Positions 1 to 10,155 of a stretch of 64,000 nt of DNA are shown in pieces. Origin of the DNA: Elusimicrobiota bacterium (GTDB lineage: Bacteria > Elusimicrobiota > Elusimicrobia > UBA1565 > UBA9628). The notes beneath the pieces are model-generated. The model did not search any database. It had not been told where the DNA came from and saw only the letters and a list, made by a program, of their open reading frames with translations. Within the stretch, counting starts at the first letter, position 1. Every line of letters begins with the position of its first letter. The translations under genes were made by a program, and so were the position numbers. The stretch is taken from assembly GCA_023213235.1 (NCBI GenBank), contig CP096137.1:3040908-3104907 (forward strand), written 5' to 3'.

Positions 1-1
1 C

Positions 2-910
2 GCGAAGCTCACGACCGCGCTCAAGTGGCTCAAGTACGCGAAGGAGCGCGCCGCCGCGCGCAAGGCCGCCGCGCCGCCGCCCGCCGTCCGCCGCGCCGGC
101 GTCGACGTCGAGTTTCCGCGGGAGCACTCCTATCCTCAATACCTCCTCGAGGGCGCGAAGCTCTCCGGCACGCTCGACGGCGTCATGGGCGGCTCGCTCG
201 ACCTCAAGGGCCTGCTCAGCGGCGTCACCTCGAACCCCAAGCTCTACGGCAAGCCCGCGACCTTGACGCTGGCCGGCAAGTCGTTCTCGGGTCCGTCGGT
301 GGCGCTCTCCGGCCGTCTCGACCAGCAGAAGGATCCCGTCGGCATGACGCTCGACTTCTCCGGCGACGGCTTCTCGCTCGCGGGGACCGCGCTCGGCGAC
401 GGCGAGGTCGGCGGCAGCCTGTCGGCCGGCACGGCCAAGCTGCGGGGCACGATCGCCTCGGCCGGCGAGGAGTGGAAGGGCGAGGTGTTCGTCGAGGCGT
501 CCGGCGTGCGCATCGAGCCGAAGGTCGCGCTGCCCGGAATCGCGGGGCCGCTCGTCTCCGACGCGCTCAAGGAGCTGACCGGCTTCCATGTCCGCATCGC
601 GATCTCCGGGACCGAGGACGACCTCAAACTCGGCTTCACCTCCAACATCGGCGAGGCCGTCGCCGCGGCGATGCGCAAGGCCGTCGCCGGCCAGATCGAG
701 GCGCAGAAGAAGGTCCTCGAGCAGAAGCTCGCGTCCCTCTATGGGGGCAAGGACAAGGACGCCAAGGCGTCCGCCGACGCGCTGACGGGCAAGCTCCTCG
801 GCCCGCTCGACGCGCAGAAGGCCGCGCTCGACAAGCAGCTGAAGGACGCCGTGAGCAAGGCAATCGGCGGCGGCCAGCCGCTGCGCCTGGACAAGCTCTT
901 CAAGCGATGA
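2..910 (+). CDS. TIGR03545-like envelope protein, C-terminal part
   Basis: The reading frame is open from the window edge, so the start lies upstream. About 302 residues are visible. An Ala/Arg-rich helical stretch (residues 1-40) is followed by GVDVEFPREHSYPQYLLEGA and a long series of beta-strand-like repeats (KLSGTLDG..., TLTLAGKSFSG..., VALSGRLDQQ). It ends in a charged helical tail. The FPRE-x-YP-x-(Y/F)-L-L segment followed by SGT resembles the TIGR03545 family, which is confined to outer-membrane bacteria and has no known role; this is my recollection of the family, not a search result. The stop overlaps the next start as ATGA, so the two genes are probably translationally coupled. Confidence 0.55.
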   Translation, partial: AKLTTALKWLKYAKERAAARKAAAPPPAVRRAGVDVEFPREHSYPQYLLEGAKLSGTLDGVMGGSLDLKGLLSGVTSNPKLYGKPATLTLAGKSFSGPSVALSGRLDQQKDPVGMTLDFSGDGFSLAGTALGDGEVGGSLSAGTAKLRGTIASAGEEWKGEVFVEASGVRIEPKVALPGIAGPLVSDALKELTGFHVRIAISGTEDDLKLGFTSNIGEAVAAAMRKAVAGQIEAQKKVLEQKLASLYGGKDKDAKASADALTGKLLGPLDAQKAALDKQLKDAVSKAIGGGQPLRLDKLFKR

Positions 911-2055
911 GGCTCCTGCTCCTGGCGGCCGCCGTCTCCGCGAGCGCCGGCTCCTGGTTCGACGGCGCCGGCCCCTCGCCGGTCCGGTCCTCGGCGCCGA
1001 AGGCTCCCGCCGCCGTCATCGCCGACGACAAGAAGAAGCCCGAGGTCCCGACCCCCGACCTCATCGCCGCGCGCGCCCGCGTCGGCAACGCCGCCATGCT
1101 CGCGCGCCTCGCGCCCGCGCCGCGGGCGAGACGTTCTCCTTCGGCGTGCTCGGCGACGCCGAGCGCGGCCGCTTCTGGTGGGAGCGCGTGTTCTCCCCGG
1201 CGCCGACGCCTTCCCCGACCAGTGGCGGGCGCTGCAGGCCTCCGGCGTCGACTTCGTGCTGCAGCTCGGCGACTTCGTCAGCGAGGGAACCGTCGAGGAG
1301 TACCGCGCGCACGTCGCCGTCGTCGAGAACGGCGCGACGCGGCCGCTGCTGCACACGATCGGCAATCACGACCGCTCGCGCCCGAACGGCGACGCCGACA
1401 AGGGGCTCTACGACGCCGTCTTCGGCGAGCGCGACTGGTTCTTCGACCGCGCGGGCTGGCGCTTCGTCTCGCTCGACACGTCCGACCGCGGCCGAGGCCT
1501 GACGCCGGCCCAGCTGACGTGGCTGGCCGCCGTCCTGGCGGTCCCCGGCCCGAAGGTGATCTTCACGCACGTCCCGCCCGCCTACATCAAGTCGATCGAG
1601 CCGCTGAAGGAAGTCGGGGCCCTCGAGGAGCCGCGCGAGGACAAGGGCGGCTACTTCCGCGACTTCTTCACGAACTACTTCGAGGGCGGCGCTTCCGAGT
1701 TCGAGCGCCTCGTCGAGGCCAACGGGGTCAAGGCCGTGTACATGGGCCACATCCACGCGTTCTGGGCCGCCGACTGGAAGGGCGTGCGCTACGTGATCTC
1801 CGGCGGCGGCGGGTCGCCGCTCTATCCGCTCCCTCCGGGCTACCCGAAGAAAAATTCGCGCACACCCTGCGCGTCGAGGTCACCGCAAACGGCCTCCGCG
1901 AGACCGTCGTGCCCTGGAAGGGCGCGGCGTTCGTCCTTCCCCCGTCCGGCCCTGACTCTCCGTCTCGTCGCGAGCGTCATCCAAAAAGTTATCCCCAAGA
2001 GTTCAACGTTGAACTTTTGGGGATAACGCAAGAACTTGGGAAGCGTCGAGACTAG
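907..2055 (+). CDS. Exported calcineurin-like metallophosphoesterase (frameshifted)
   Basis: The gene starts with a signal peptide (MRLLLLAAAVSASAGSW). The phosphoesterase core is spread over three frames: FSFGVLGDAERGRF near 1130-1180, LQLGDF...LLHTIGNHDRSR near 1260-1385, and VIFTHVPP...YMGHIHAFW near 1557-1770. These are the metal-binding GD, GNHD, TH and GHxH blocks of the family. Breaks near 1120, 1195 and 1850 each fit one missing base; the last is probably a C in the CTACCC stretch. The final 25 codons run through a large palindrome and have poor GC at third positions, so the true C-terminus may be earlier. The substrate cannot be told. The stop shares CTAG with the convergent SPFH gene. 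Confidence 0.75.
   Translation: MRLLLLAAAVSASAGSWFDGAGPSPVRSSAPKAPAAVIADDKKKPEVPTPDLIAARARVGNAAMLARLAPAPRARRSPSACSATPSAAASGGSACSPRRRRLPRPVAGAAGLRRRLRAAARRLRQRGNRRGVPRARRRRRERRDAAAAAHDRQSRPLAPERRRRQGALRRRLRRARLVLRPRGLALRLARHVRPRPRPDAGPADVAGRRPGGPRPEGDLHARPARLHQVDRAAEGSRGPRGAARGQGRLLPRLLHELLRGRRFRVRAPRRGQRGQGRVHGPHPRVLGRRLEGRALRDLRRRRVAALSAPSGLPEEKFAHTLRVEVTANGLRETVVPWKGAAFVLPPSGPDSPSRRERHPKSYPQEFNVELLGITQELGKRRD
1988..2027. repeat. 40-bp near-perfect palindrome at a convergent gene end
   Basis: Two 20-bp arms meet at AACGTT (2005-2010) with one mismatched pair. The outer ends read GTTATCCCC and GGGGATAAC. It lies in the last codons of the phosphoesterase, just before the convergent SPFH stop. 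It could act as a two-way transcription terminator, although no clear T-run follows, or be a small mobile palindrome that landed at the gene end. Confidence 0.7.
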
Positions 2056-3032
2056 CCGACTTTCCCGCCGCACTCCGCGCAGAACTTAGCGCCCGCGGCG
2101 AGGCCCTTGCCGCACTGGGCGCAGAACTTCGCGCCGGCCGGGGAGCCGGCCGCGCCGCCGCCCGTCGTGGCGTTCTGCATGGCGTTGCCCATCATCTGGC
2201 CCATGCCGAGCCCGGCGCCCAAGCCCATGCCCGCGGTCATGCCCGCGCCGGCGACGCCGCCCTCGTTGGCGGCCGCCTTGTCCATGACGTCGAAGCTGCG
2301 CTTCTGGGCGTACTTGTCGCCCAGGATGTCGAGCTCCGCCTTTTCGGACAGCGCCTTCTTCAGTTTGACGACGGTGTCGTCGTCCTCGGGCACGTCGACG
2401 GAGTTCAGGTAGAAGTTGACGAGCTTCACGCCGTAGGTCGAGAAGTCCTGGGCCAGCTTGCCCTGGATCGCGCCGGACATCTCCTCGAGGTGGGCGGCGA
2501 TCTCGAGCAGGTTGATCTTCTGCTTGACGATCGTCTCGGCGATGTAATCCTTGGCCTTCGTGAGCAGCGCGCCGCGGAAATAGTTCGACAGCTGGTCGGT
2601 CGTGAACGTCGGATTCGTCGCCGACAGCTGGGTCACGAACGCGCGCGAGTCCGCGACCTGGATCCCGAACTGCCCGAACGCGCGCACCGGAAGGAACACG
2701 TTGAACTTCGGGTCGAGCACGGGGATCGGGCTGTTCGTGCCCCACTTCACGTCGAGGTTGACGGCCTTGTTGACGTAGTACACCTCGGCCGCGAACGGCG
2801 TCTCGCCGCCGAACGGCGCCTTGATGATTCCGCGCAGAAGCGGGATGTTCGCCGTGCGCAGCGTGTGGGTGCCGGGTCCGAGGACGTCGAACGCCGCTCC
2901 GCCCTTGAAGAAGACGACTTCCTGAGATTGATTGACGATGACCTGGGTGCCCCAGCTGAGGTCGTCCGGAGGATAGCGCCACACGAGGACGTTGCCGGGA
3001 CCGTCGTACTTGACTCGATCGATTATGGCCAT
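2052..3032 (-). CDS. SPFH-domain protein with C-terminal double zinc ribbon
   Basis: A 326-residue protein. Residues 1-250 form an SPFH/band-7-like domain of the YdjI or virion-core-protein-like type (MAIIDRVKYDGPGNVLVWRY, then the VSVDVPEDD-like region at 210-220). A Gly/Met-rich linker at about 260-300 follows, then zinc-ribbon cysteines at C304/C307 and C318/C321. Such proteins are usually membrane- or complex-associated scaffolds of unknown role. The start is chosen because SPFH homology begins at once. A GGAGG lies 13 nt upstream, rather far. The adjoining Tim44/TerB gene also encodes zinc ribbons, so the two may work together. Confidence 0.8.
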   Translation of the reverse strand: MAIIDRVKYDGPGNVLVWRYPPDDLSWGTQVIVNQSQEVVFFKGGAAFDVLGPGTHTLRTANIPLLRGIIKAPFGGETPFAAEVYYVNKAVNLDVKWGTNSPIPVLDPKFNVFLPVRAFGQFGIQVADSRAFVTQLSATNPTFTTDQLSNYFRGALLTKAKDYIAETIVKQKINLLEIAAHLEEMSGAIQGKLAQDFSTYGVKLVNFYLNSVDVPEDDDTVVKLKKALSEKAELDILGDKYAQKRSFDVMDKAAANEGGVAGAGMTAGMGLGAGLGMGQMMGNAMQNATTGGGAAGSPAGAKFCAQCGKGLAAGAKFCAECGGKVG

Positions 3033-3059
3033 GTTTTGGTTGTAACCTCCGGAATCCCT

Positions 3060-3086
3060 ACTATAGCCCCCCCACCCCCCTGTCAA
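3060..3086 (-). promoter_or_regulatory. Promoter of the SPFH gene
   Basis: On the minus strand TTGACA (3081-3086) and TATAGT (3060-3065) are near-perfect sigma70 hexamers. The spacer as assembled is only 15 bp and consists almost wholly of two long G runs. A true 17-bp spacer with two undercalled bases would match the deletion pattern seen elsewhere. Confidence 0.65.
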
Positions 3087-3097
3087 TACTTCGCAGA

Positions 3098-4827
3098 TCA
3101 GGCGGACATCGCGCCGCGCTCCGCCTGCACGATCGCGGAGACGTCGTCGGGAGTGAGGCCGTAGCGGGCGGCGTACGCGACGAGGACGCCGCGCTCGCGC
3201 TGGTTGACGACGCCGTCGGCCAGCCCGATGCGCGCCATCGAGCGGATGATCGCGGCCGCCTGCTCTCCGTTCTCCGCCGCGGGGACGTCGAGCGCGCCGG
3301 CCCTGGCGGCGGCGAGCACTTCGACCGTCCTCTCGGCCGGCAGGCCGCGCGCGCGGGCGAAGGCGTCGAGGGCCGCGCGCTCGCCGAGGCTCACTTCGCC
3401 GTCGGAGACCATGACGGCCGCCATCGCCTCGAACGCGGCCATCGGGCTCAGCGGCTTCCACGCGGCCGCGGCGACGGGCGCCGGCGCCGAGAGGGCCGGC
3501 GGCCGCCGCCAGGCCTCGAAGGAGACCACGCGGTCGAGCACCCAGTCGCGACGGCCGTCGTCGGCCGGGGCGCCGCAATACGCGCAGGCGGCCGGCTCGG
3601 CTATCGCGGGCGGCGCGCCGCAGGCGGGGCAGCGGGCGGTGCGCAGGCCCTGGCGGGCGTCGGTGACCGCGGAAGCCGCGCGCTTCATGATGAAGACCTC
3701 GGTGCGCGCGAACCCGGAGGCCGACCAGCGCACTCGCACGTGCGCCCGGCTCCAGTCCTTGTCGCGCTCCATGACCCCGAGGTCGACGACTCCGACGGCC
3801 GCGTCGTCGAGGTAAGGGTCGACTCGGCGCCAGAACAGCACGGACACGCGGTCCTCGAGCGCCTCGACGCTCATGTGCGGGTCCGCGGCCGACGCCTCCG
3901 CCCAGCCGGCGACGCGTGCCTCGTGGTTCGGCGGCGCCCACTCGCAGGCCTGCGTGATCTCGGTGAGGACCCAGTCGTGGTCGGCGGAATTGACCCAGGT
4001 CTCGCAGGTCTCGCAGCGCGCCGCGTCGACGATCGACACGGGCGCGCCGCAGCTCGGGCACGCCCCTCGAGCGTGCCCGCGCGCCCGAGCGTGCGCGCTC
4101 CGGGGCGGCGCAGGAAGGTCCAGACCTCCTGGAAGGGCAGGCGGCCCGACGAGCCCTTGATCCGGCGTCCCGACCCGTCGAGCGTCTCGTCGCGAGCCCG
4201 GACCGTGAAGGCGACGCTCAGCGCGTCGAAGTGCGTGCCGCTGAACGCGTGGACGAGGCGCGACGACTCGATCTCCACCTCGGTCAGAACGTTGCGCAGG
4301 CCGCGCTTCTTCAGGGACGCGAGCTGGCGGCCGAACCGCTCGGCCACGCCGTCCGAGAGAAACGCCCGCGCCGGCGCCATGTCGCCGGCGCTCCAGGCCT
4401 CCTGAACCTTCAGGAACGCCGCGTCGCAGCGCGCGAGGAACGTCCGCACGTCGAAGGAGGGATCGCGGACGCGAAGGCGCTCGAGCTCCGCCTCGCTCTC
4501 GATGTAGGGCTGGCGGGTCACGATGTCGGCCGACGGCGGCGCGGCGTGCTTGAACTTCAGGCAGCTGACGACGACGTAGAGCAGGAACAAGGTCACCGGA
4601 ATACCCTGGAGCGGGTTGGTGACGACCCACAGGACGTACGCGTCGAGCAGCCCGGGACGGTAGCGGCGGTACGGGCCGGAATAGGGAGAGCTCGAATAGC
4701 TCGAGTAGCCGCCGGGCGAGTAGGAGCCGCCGCCCCCGGAGTAGTTTTGTCCGTCTCCGGCGCGCGCCGCCGCGCGGACGGCGAGGCCGGCGGCCAGGAG
4801 GACGGAGAGAAGAAGAATCCGGCGCAC
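3098..4827 (-). CDS. Tim44-like membrane protein with zinc ribbons and TerB domain (frameshifted)
   Basis: A signal peptide (MRRILLLSVLLAAGLAV) is followed by a Gly/Ser/Tyr-rich linker, one membrane segment (about residues 65-90) and a Tim44-like domain (AELERLRVRDPSFDVRTFL onward). The frame then changes near 4075 inside a run of C, which fits one missing base. Downstream are two Cys4 ribbons (CPSCGAPV...CETCETW and CPACGAPP...CAYCGAP) and a C-terminal TerB-like helical domain (AAVMVSDGEVSLGERAALDA). Tim44-like domains occur in membrane-associated import or scaffold proteins; TerB binds metal. The pairing with an SPFH/zinc-ribbon neighbour suggests a membrane stress complex, which is inference. 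It starts 9 nt after the TPK gene. Confidence 0.75.
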
Positions 4828-4836
4828 GAACGGAGT

Positions 4837-5460
4837 TTAGCCCCGGAAACCGCCCGCGTCAATCGCCCAGACGCGGCCGGACGACACCGTCAGAACGACG
4901 CGTCCCGCCGCCGAGTTGCCGAGTCCGCGGCTGCCGCGCGCGAGCGGCTCGTCGCGGAGCGCGAAGCGGGCGCCCGTCAATGTCAGCCGCGCGCGCGGGG
5001 CCGCGAGCAGGGAGAACCTCGCGCCGCGCTTATAAAGGAGGCGGTGGCGCCCGGGGCCGAGCAGGCGCGCGCGCCCTCCGTCGATGACGGTCAGCGCGAG
5101 GCCGCGCGCGCCTTCCTCGAGCGCGGCCAGGTTGACGAGTTCGTGGTCGAGGCCGCCGCCGAGGACGCCGGCGACGAAGGCCTCGCGGACCCCGAGTCCG
5201 CGCGCGAAGGCGAGGGCCTTGTCGAGGTCGGAGCGCTCCGTGCCCGAGTCGACGACGTAGGCGGCCTTTCTCCAGGCGCGCGGGCGGCGCGGAGCGGAGT
5301 CCATGTCGCCGACGACGTAGTCCGGCTCGACGCCGAGGCGGGCCGCGTGCCGCGCGCCGCCGTCGGCGCAGATCACGGCGTCGGACGCGCGCGCCGCGGC
5401 GCGGACCTCGCGCGGGCCGCGCAGCTCCCCGTTCAGCAGGATCAGCGCGGTACGGATCAC
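4837..5460 (-). CDS. thiN: Thiamine pyrophosphokinase
   Basis: A 207-residue enzyme that makes thiamine diphosphate from thiamine and ATP in the cytoplasm. The family landmarks are present: ICADGGARHAARLG, VGDMDSAPR, the SGTERSDLDKAL block and GGLDHELVNL, followed by a beta-rich C-terminal half that builds the dimer interface. The GTG start overlaps the preceding phosphatase stop as GTGA, and the length fits the family. It belongs to the minus-strand operon beginning at cysS. Confidence 0.85.
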   Translation of the reverse strand: MIRTALILLNGELRGPREVRAAARASDAVICADGGARHAARLGVEPDYVVGDMDSAPRRPRAWRKAAYVVDSGTERSDLDKALAFARGLGVREAFVAGVLGGGLDHELVNLAALEEGARGLALTVIDGGRARLLGPGRHRLLYKRGARFSLLAAPRARLTLTGARFALRDEPLARGSRGLGNSAAGRVVLTVSSGRVWAIDAGGFRG

Positions 5461-6911
5461 CTCGCGGCTTCCTCGGCGAGAGCCTCGAGGCGGACCGCGC
5501 CGCCGTCGGACGCCGGATAATCGAAGCCGAGCAGGCGCGCCATCGTCGGCGCCAGGTCGGTCGTGGCGGCGGGGACGTCCGGAGAGCCCGGCTTCACGCC
5601 GCGCCCCCAGAAGAGCAAGGGCACGCGCGCGTCGTAAGGCCACGGCGAGCCGTGGCTCGTGCCGGGCGCCATGTCGTGGAGCAGCACGTTCTCGGCGACC
5701 ATCACGTACACGTCGCCGGAACGGCCCGGGTCGTAGGACAGCGCGAGCTGGGAGTCGAACGGGCCGCCCTTCTCGCCGGCGACGTAGGCGCCGGCGACGC
5801 CGTCGACACGGGCGAGGGTCTCGGCCGCCTTCTTGAAGAACTCGCCGCGCTCGAGGCCGCGCGCCGCCGCGGCCTCGCGATTGAGATAAACCAGCGGGAC
5901 CTGGTTCGAGACGATCCACGGCTTGTCCGACGGCCACCGGGCCTGCAGGGCCTTCTCCATCGACTCCCCGAATTTCATCCAATCGAAGCGCCGCACGCCG
6001 CTCGCCTTGCCCGACGCGTCCTCGGGCGCGTGAATCGCGCCGTGATCGCCACTCAGCGCCAGCGCGACCGAGCCTCCCGAGGCCTTCTCGATCCTCTTCA
6101 GCAGCCGGCCCAGGATCGCGTCGAGGGAGGCGAGCTGGGCGTCCATCTGCGGCGTCTCGAGGCCCCAGCGGTGGCCGACGAGGTCGGTGCCGGAGTAGCT
6201 GATCATGACCAGATCGGTCGACGCGCCGCGCCCGACGCGCTCCTGCGCGACGAGCTCGTCGACGAGCAGCTCGAGGGCCCGGTCGTAGGCGGGGCTCGCC
6301 ATCGCGTCCTTGGGCGTCTTCTTCTTCTCCGCGTCGTAGGCCACGACGGCCTTCCTCCTCAGCGAGGCGTTGAAGGCGCCGAGCCAGGACGGACGGCGGT
6401 AGTAGCCGGAGGTCGCGAACTCGCCCTTGGAGCGGTCGTACCACAGCACGACGTCGCCGCGGCGTCCGCCGAAGGCGATCGCGGAGCGGTCCTTCTCGGA
6501 GACGGCGAAGACGCGCGCGCCGGGACGAGCCGCCTTCAAGGCGTCGGCGAGCGTCGGGCCCCGCATGTTCTCCGGCCCGAGGCCGTAGACCGAGTCGGCG
6601 AAGCAGTAGACGTCGCGGCCCAGGCGCCGGTCGTACCAGTCGTTGCCGATGATGCCGTGGGTCGCGGGCGTCCTCCCGGTCGACAGCGCGGCGTGGCCGG
6701 GACCGGTCTCGGTCGGGATGTGGAGGTGGCTCGCGTACGGGAAGCGCGCGCCCTCGCGCCGCAGGCGGCGGAAGCCGCCGTCGGGCAGGTCCGAGCGGTC
6801 GAGGTACTCGGGGCGCATCTGGTCGACGGCGACCACGACGCCCAGGCGCGGCGGGGCGCCCGCGGCCGCGGCGGGCAGGAGCAGGACGAGCAGCAGGGCG
6901 TTAGTTCTCAT
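5457..6911 (-). CDS. Exported PafA-like alkaline phosphatase / phosphodiesterase
   Basis: A 484-residue protein of the alkaline phosphatase superfamily, type I phosphodiesterase branch, with a signal peptide (MRTNALLLVLLLPAAAAG). VVAVDQMRPEYLDR gives the first metal aspartate; PTETGPGHAALSTG carries the nucleophile threonine as in PafA-type enzymes; SYSGTDLVGHRWG, SGDHGAIHAPED and TSHGSPWPYD supply the remaining metal ligands. It probably releases phosphate from monoesters in the periplasm. Its ATG lies within the last codons of the CDF gene (11-bp overlap), so the two are coupled. Substrate preference is not visible. Confidence 0.82.
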   Translation of the reverse strand: MRTNALLLVLLLPAAAAGAPPRLGVVVAVDQMRPEYLDRSDLPDGGFRRLRREGARFPYASHLHIPTETGPGHAALSTGRTPATHGIIGNDWYDRRLGRDVYCFADSVYGLGPENMRGPTLADALKAARPGARVFAVSEKDRSAIAFGGRRGDVVLWYDRSKGEFATSGYYRRPSWLGAFNASLRRKAVVAYDAEKKKTPKDAMASPAYDRALELLVDELVAQERVGRGASTDLVMISYSGTDLVGHRWGLETPQMDAQLASLDAILGRLLKRIEKASGGSVALALSGDHGAIHAPEDASGKASGVRRFDWMKFGESMEKALQARWPSDKPWIVSNQVPLVYLNREAAAARGLERGEFFKKAAETLARVDGVAGAYVAGEKGGPFDSQLALSYDPGRSGDVYVMVAENVLLHDMAPGTSHGSPWPYDARVPLLFWGRGVKPGSPDVPAATTDLAPTMARLLGFDYPASDGGAVRLEALAEEAAR

Positions 6912-7771
6912 GGTCCTCGATCTGGAGCGTGACGTGGGTGATGGAGAAGCGGTCGGCCAGCAGCGCCTTGCCGCGCTTGAGCGTGTCGGCGTGATCGCGG
7001 CCGGCGTCGATGACGAGGTGGCCGCTCATCGCGTCCTGCCCCTGGGTCAGCGACCAGAGATGCAGGTCGTGGACGTCGCGCACCCTCCATGCCCGCGAGC
7101 GCGGACTTGATCTCGTCGAGGTCGAGGTGCTCGGGCGCGCCCTCGAGCAGGATGTGCACGGAGTCGCGCAGCAGCCAGAACGCCGTCATCACGATGCCGG
7201 CGCAGATGAGCACGGTCACGACCGCGTCGGCCTGGTACCAGCGCGTCTTCCAGACGACGACGCCCGCGATCACGGCGCCGAGCGAGCCCGCGCCGTCGGA
7301 GAGCACGTGCAGCAGCGCGCCGCGCATGTTGATGTTCGTGCGGCTCGCGCGCCAGAGCATCGCGGCCGAGACCAGGTTGCACACGAGGCCGACGAGGGCG
7401 ACGGCGATCATCGGCTTGGCCGCGATCGGGCTCGGGAACGTGAAGCGGGCCCACGCCTCGCGCATCAGGAAGCCCGTGGCGACCATGAGCGCGATCGCGT
7501 TGCCGAGCGCGGCGAGAACCTCGACGCGCCGGTAGCCGTACGTGCGCTTGGGGTCGGCGGGCAGGCGGGCGAGCATCGCCGCGACGAGCGTCAGGCCCAG
7601 CCCGAGCAGGTCGACGGCCATGTGCGCCGCGTCGGCGATCAGCGCGAGGCTGCCCGTCCACCAGCCGCCCGCGACCTCGACGAAGAAGATGACGCCCGTC
7701 AGCGCGATCGCGCCGTAGAGCGGGCGCTCGGCCTCCCCGGCGGCGTCGCCGTGGTCGTGTCCGTGGCCCAT
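6901..7771 (-). CDS. CDF-family metal cation efflux transporter (CzcD-like, frameshifted)
   Basis: A cation diffusion facilitator, probably exporting Zn2+ or a similar ion by proton antiport. It has a His-rich N-terminus (MGHGHDHG), six membrane segments and the metal-site motifs DAAHMAVD and HVLSD. The C-terminal cytoplasmic domain (VHDLHLWSL...SGHLVID) lies in another frame. The break near 7086 fits loss of two bases from a G run, restoring MEGVRDVHDLHLW. The ATG shares one base with the rlmB-like stop (TGATG). Confidence 0.85.
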
Positions 7772-8714
7772 CAGGGGGCGGTCTTGCGGGACTGCCGAGC
7801 GACCTCGTACAGCAGCGCCGTGGCCGCGCACGAGGCGTTGAGGCTGCCGACGCCGTGCTCGACCTGCGGAACGCGCATGAGTTCGTCGCACGACGCCCGC
7901 ACGAGCGGGCGCATCCCGTAGCCCTCGGACCCGATCACGAGCACGCACGGGGTGTTGACCGTCGTGTCCCACGCGTTCTTGCCCGCCGCGTCGGCCCCGT
8001 ACACCCAGAAGCCGCTCTTCTTGCACAGCTCGAGCGTCTGCGCGATGTTGACGACGCGGTGGATCGGGATCTTGAGCGCGGCGCCCGCGGAGGCCTGGAT
8101 CACCGCCGGCGTCACCGGCGCCGAGCGGCGCTCGGGGATCACGACGCAGCGCGCGAAGAGCTGAAGCGCCGAGCGCGCGATCGCGCCGAGGTTGTGCGGG
8201 TCCTGGATCTGGTCGAGCACGACGACGACGAGCCCCTTCTTGCGCTCGGCGTCGAGGCCGGTGATCCACTCGGAGAACGTGGCCGAGGGATCGAAGGTCT
8301 GGCGCAGCGCGATGCCGCCGTGCTTGCCGCCGCTGACCGCGCGGTCGAGCTCCGGGCGCGACATGTAGCGGACGGGGACGTTGAGCGACTTCGCCTGGGA
8401 GATCAGCGACCCGACGTTCGGGTTCGAGAGCTCGTGCTCGATCCACATCTCGCGGCAGTCGTAGGGCGACTTCGACAGCGCGGCCGCGGCCGCGTCGAAC
8501 CCGCCGACCCAGCGCGTCTCCGCGTTGCGCGGCTTGTCGGACTCCTCGCCGCCGGGCACGCGGCGCTCGCGCTCGAGGCGCCGCTTCTTCTCGAAGAACT
8601 TGTCGCGGTTCCATTTGCCCTGGTTGGAGCCGCCGCCGGGCTTGCCGCCCTGCTTGTCGCCGGGCTTGCCGTGCGGGCGGTTGTCGCGATCGGGACGGCG
8701 GCCGAATTTCTTGT

Positions 8715-8718
<4 letters not shown>
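7771..8718 (-). CDS. rlmB: TrmH/SpoU-family 23S rRNA (guanosine-2'-O-)-methyltransferase
   Basis: A 315-residue SPOUT-fold RNA 2'-O-methyltransferase. A basic, low-complexity N-terminal extension of about 55 residues (Lys/Arg/Gly-rich, probably RNA-binding) precedes an L30e-like substrate-binding domain and the catalytic domain. The latter has VVLDQIQDPHNLGAIARSA (motif 1), VIGSEGYGM (motif 2) and VGSLNASCAATALLYE (motif 3). RlmB is the likely activity; a tRNA TrmH role cannot be excluded. The GTG start overlaps the cysS stop as GTGA. Confidence 0.85.
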
Positions 8719-10091
<1,373 letters not shown>

Positions 10092-10155
10092 CGGCGCTAT
10101 TCTAGGAAATAGCGGGGGTTTACAGGGCGTTGACGCGCCGTGAACTCCGGATGAC

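Noticed and set aside
1988..2027. Replication origin with DnaA boxes
   Set aside because: TTATCCCCA resembles a DnaA box, but there are only two inverted copies within a palindrome, no AT-rich unwinding region, and no dnaA or dnaN nearby.
4231..5520. Open frame of 429 codons on the plus strand over the Tim44 and TPK genes
   Set aside because: The minus strand carries the thiamine pyrophosphokinase motifs; the plus-strand translation has low-complexity Arg/Ala/Glu content.
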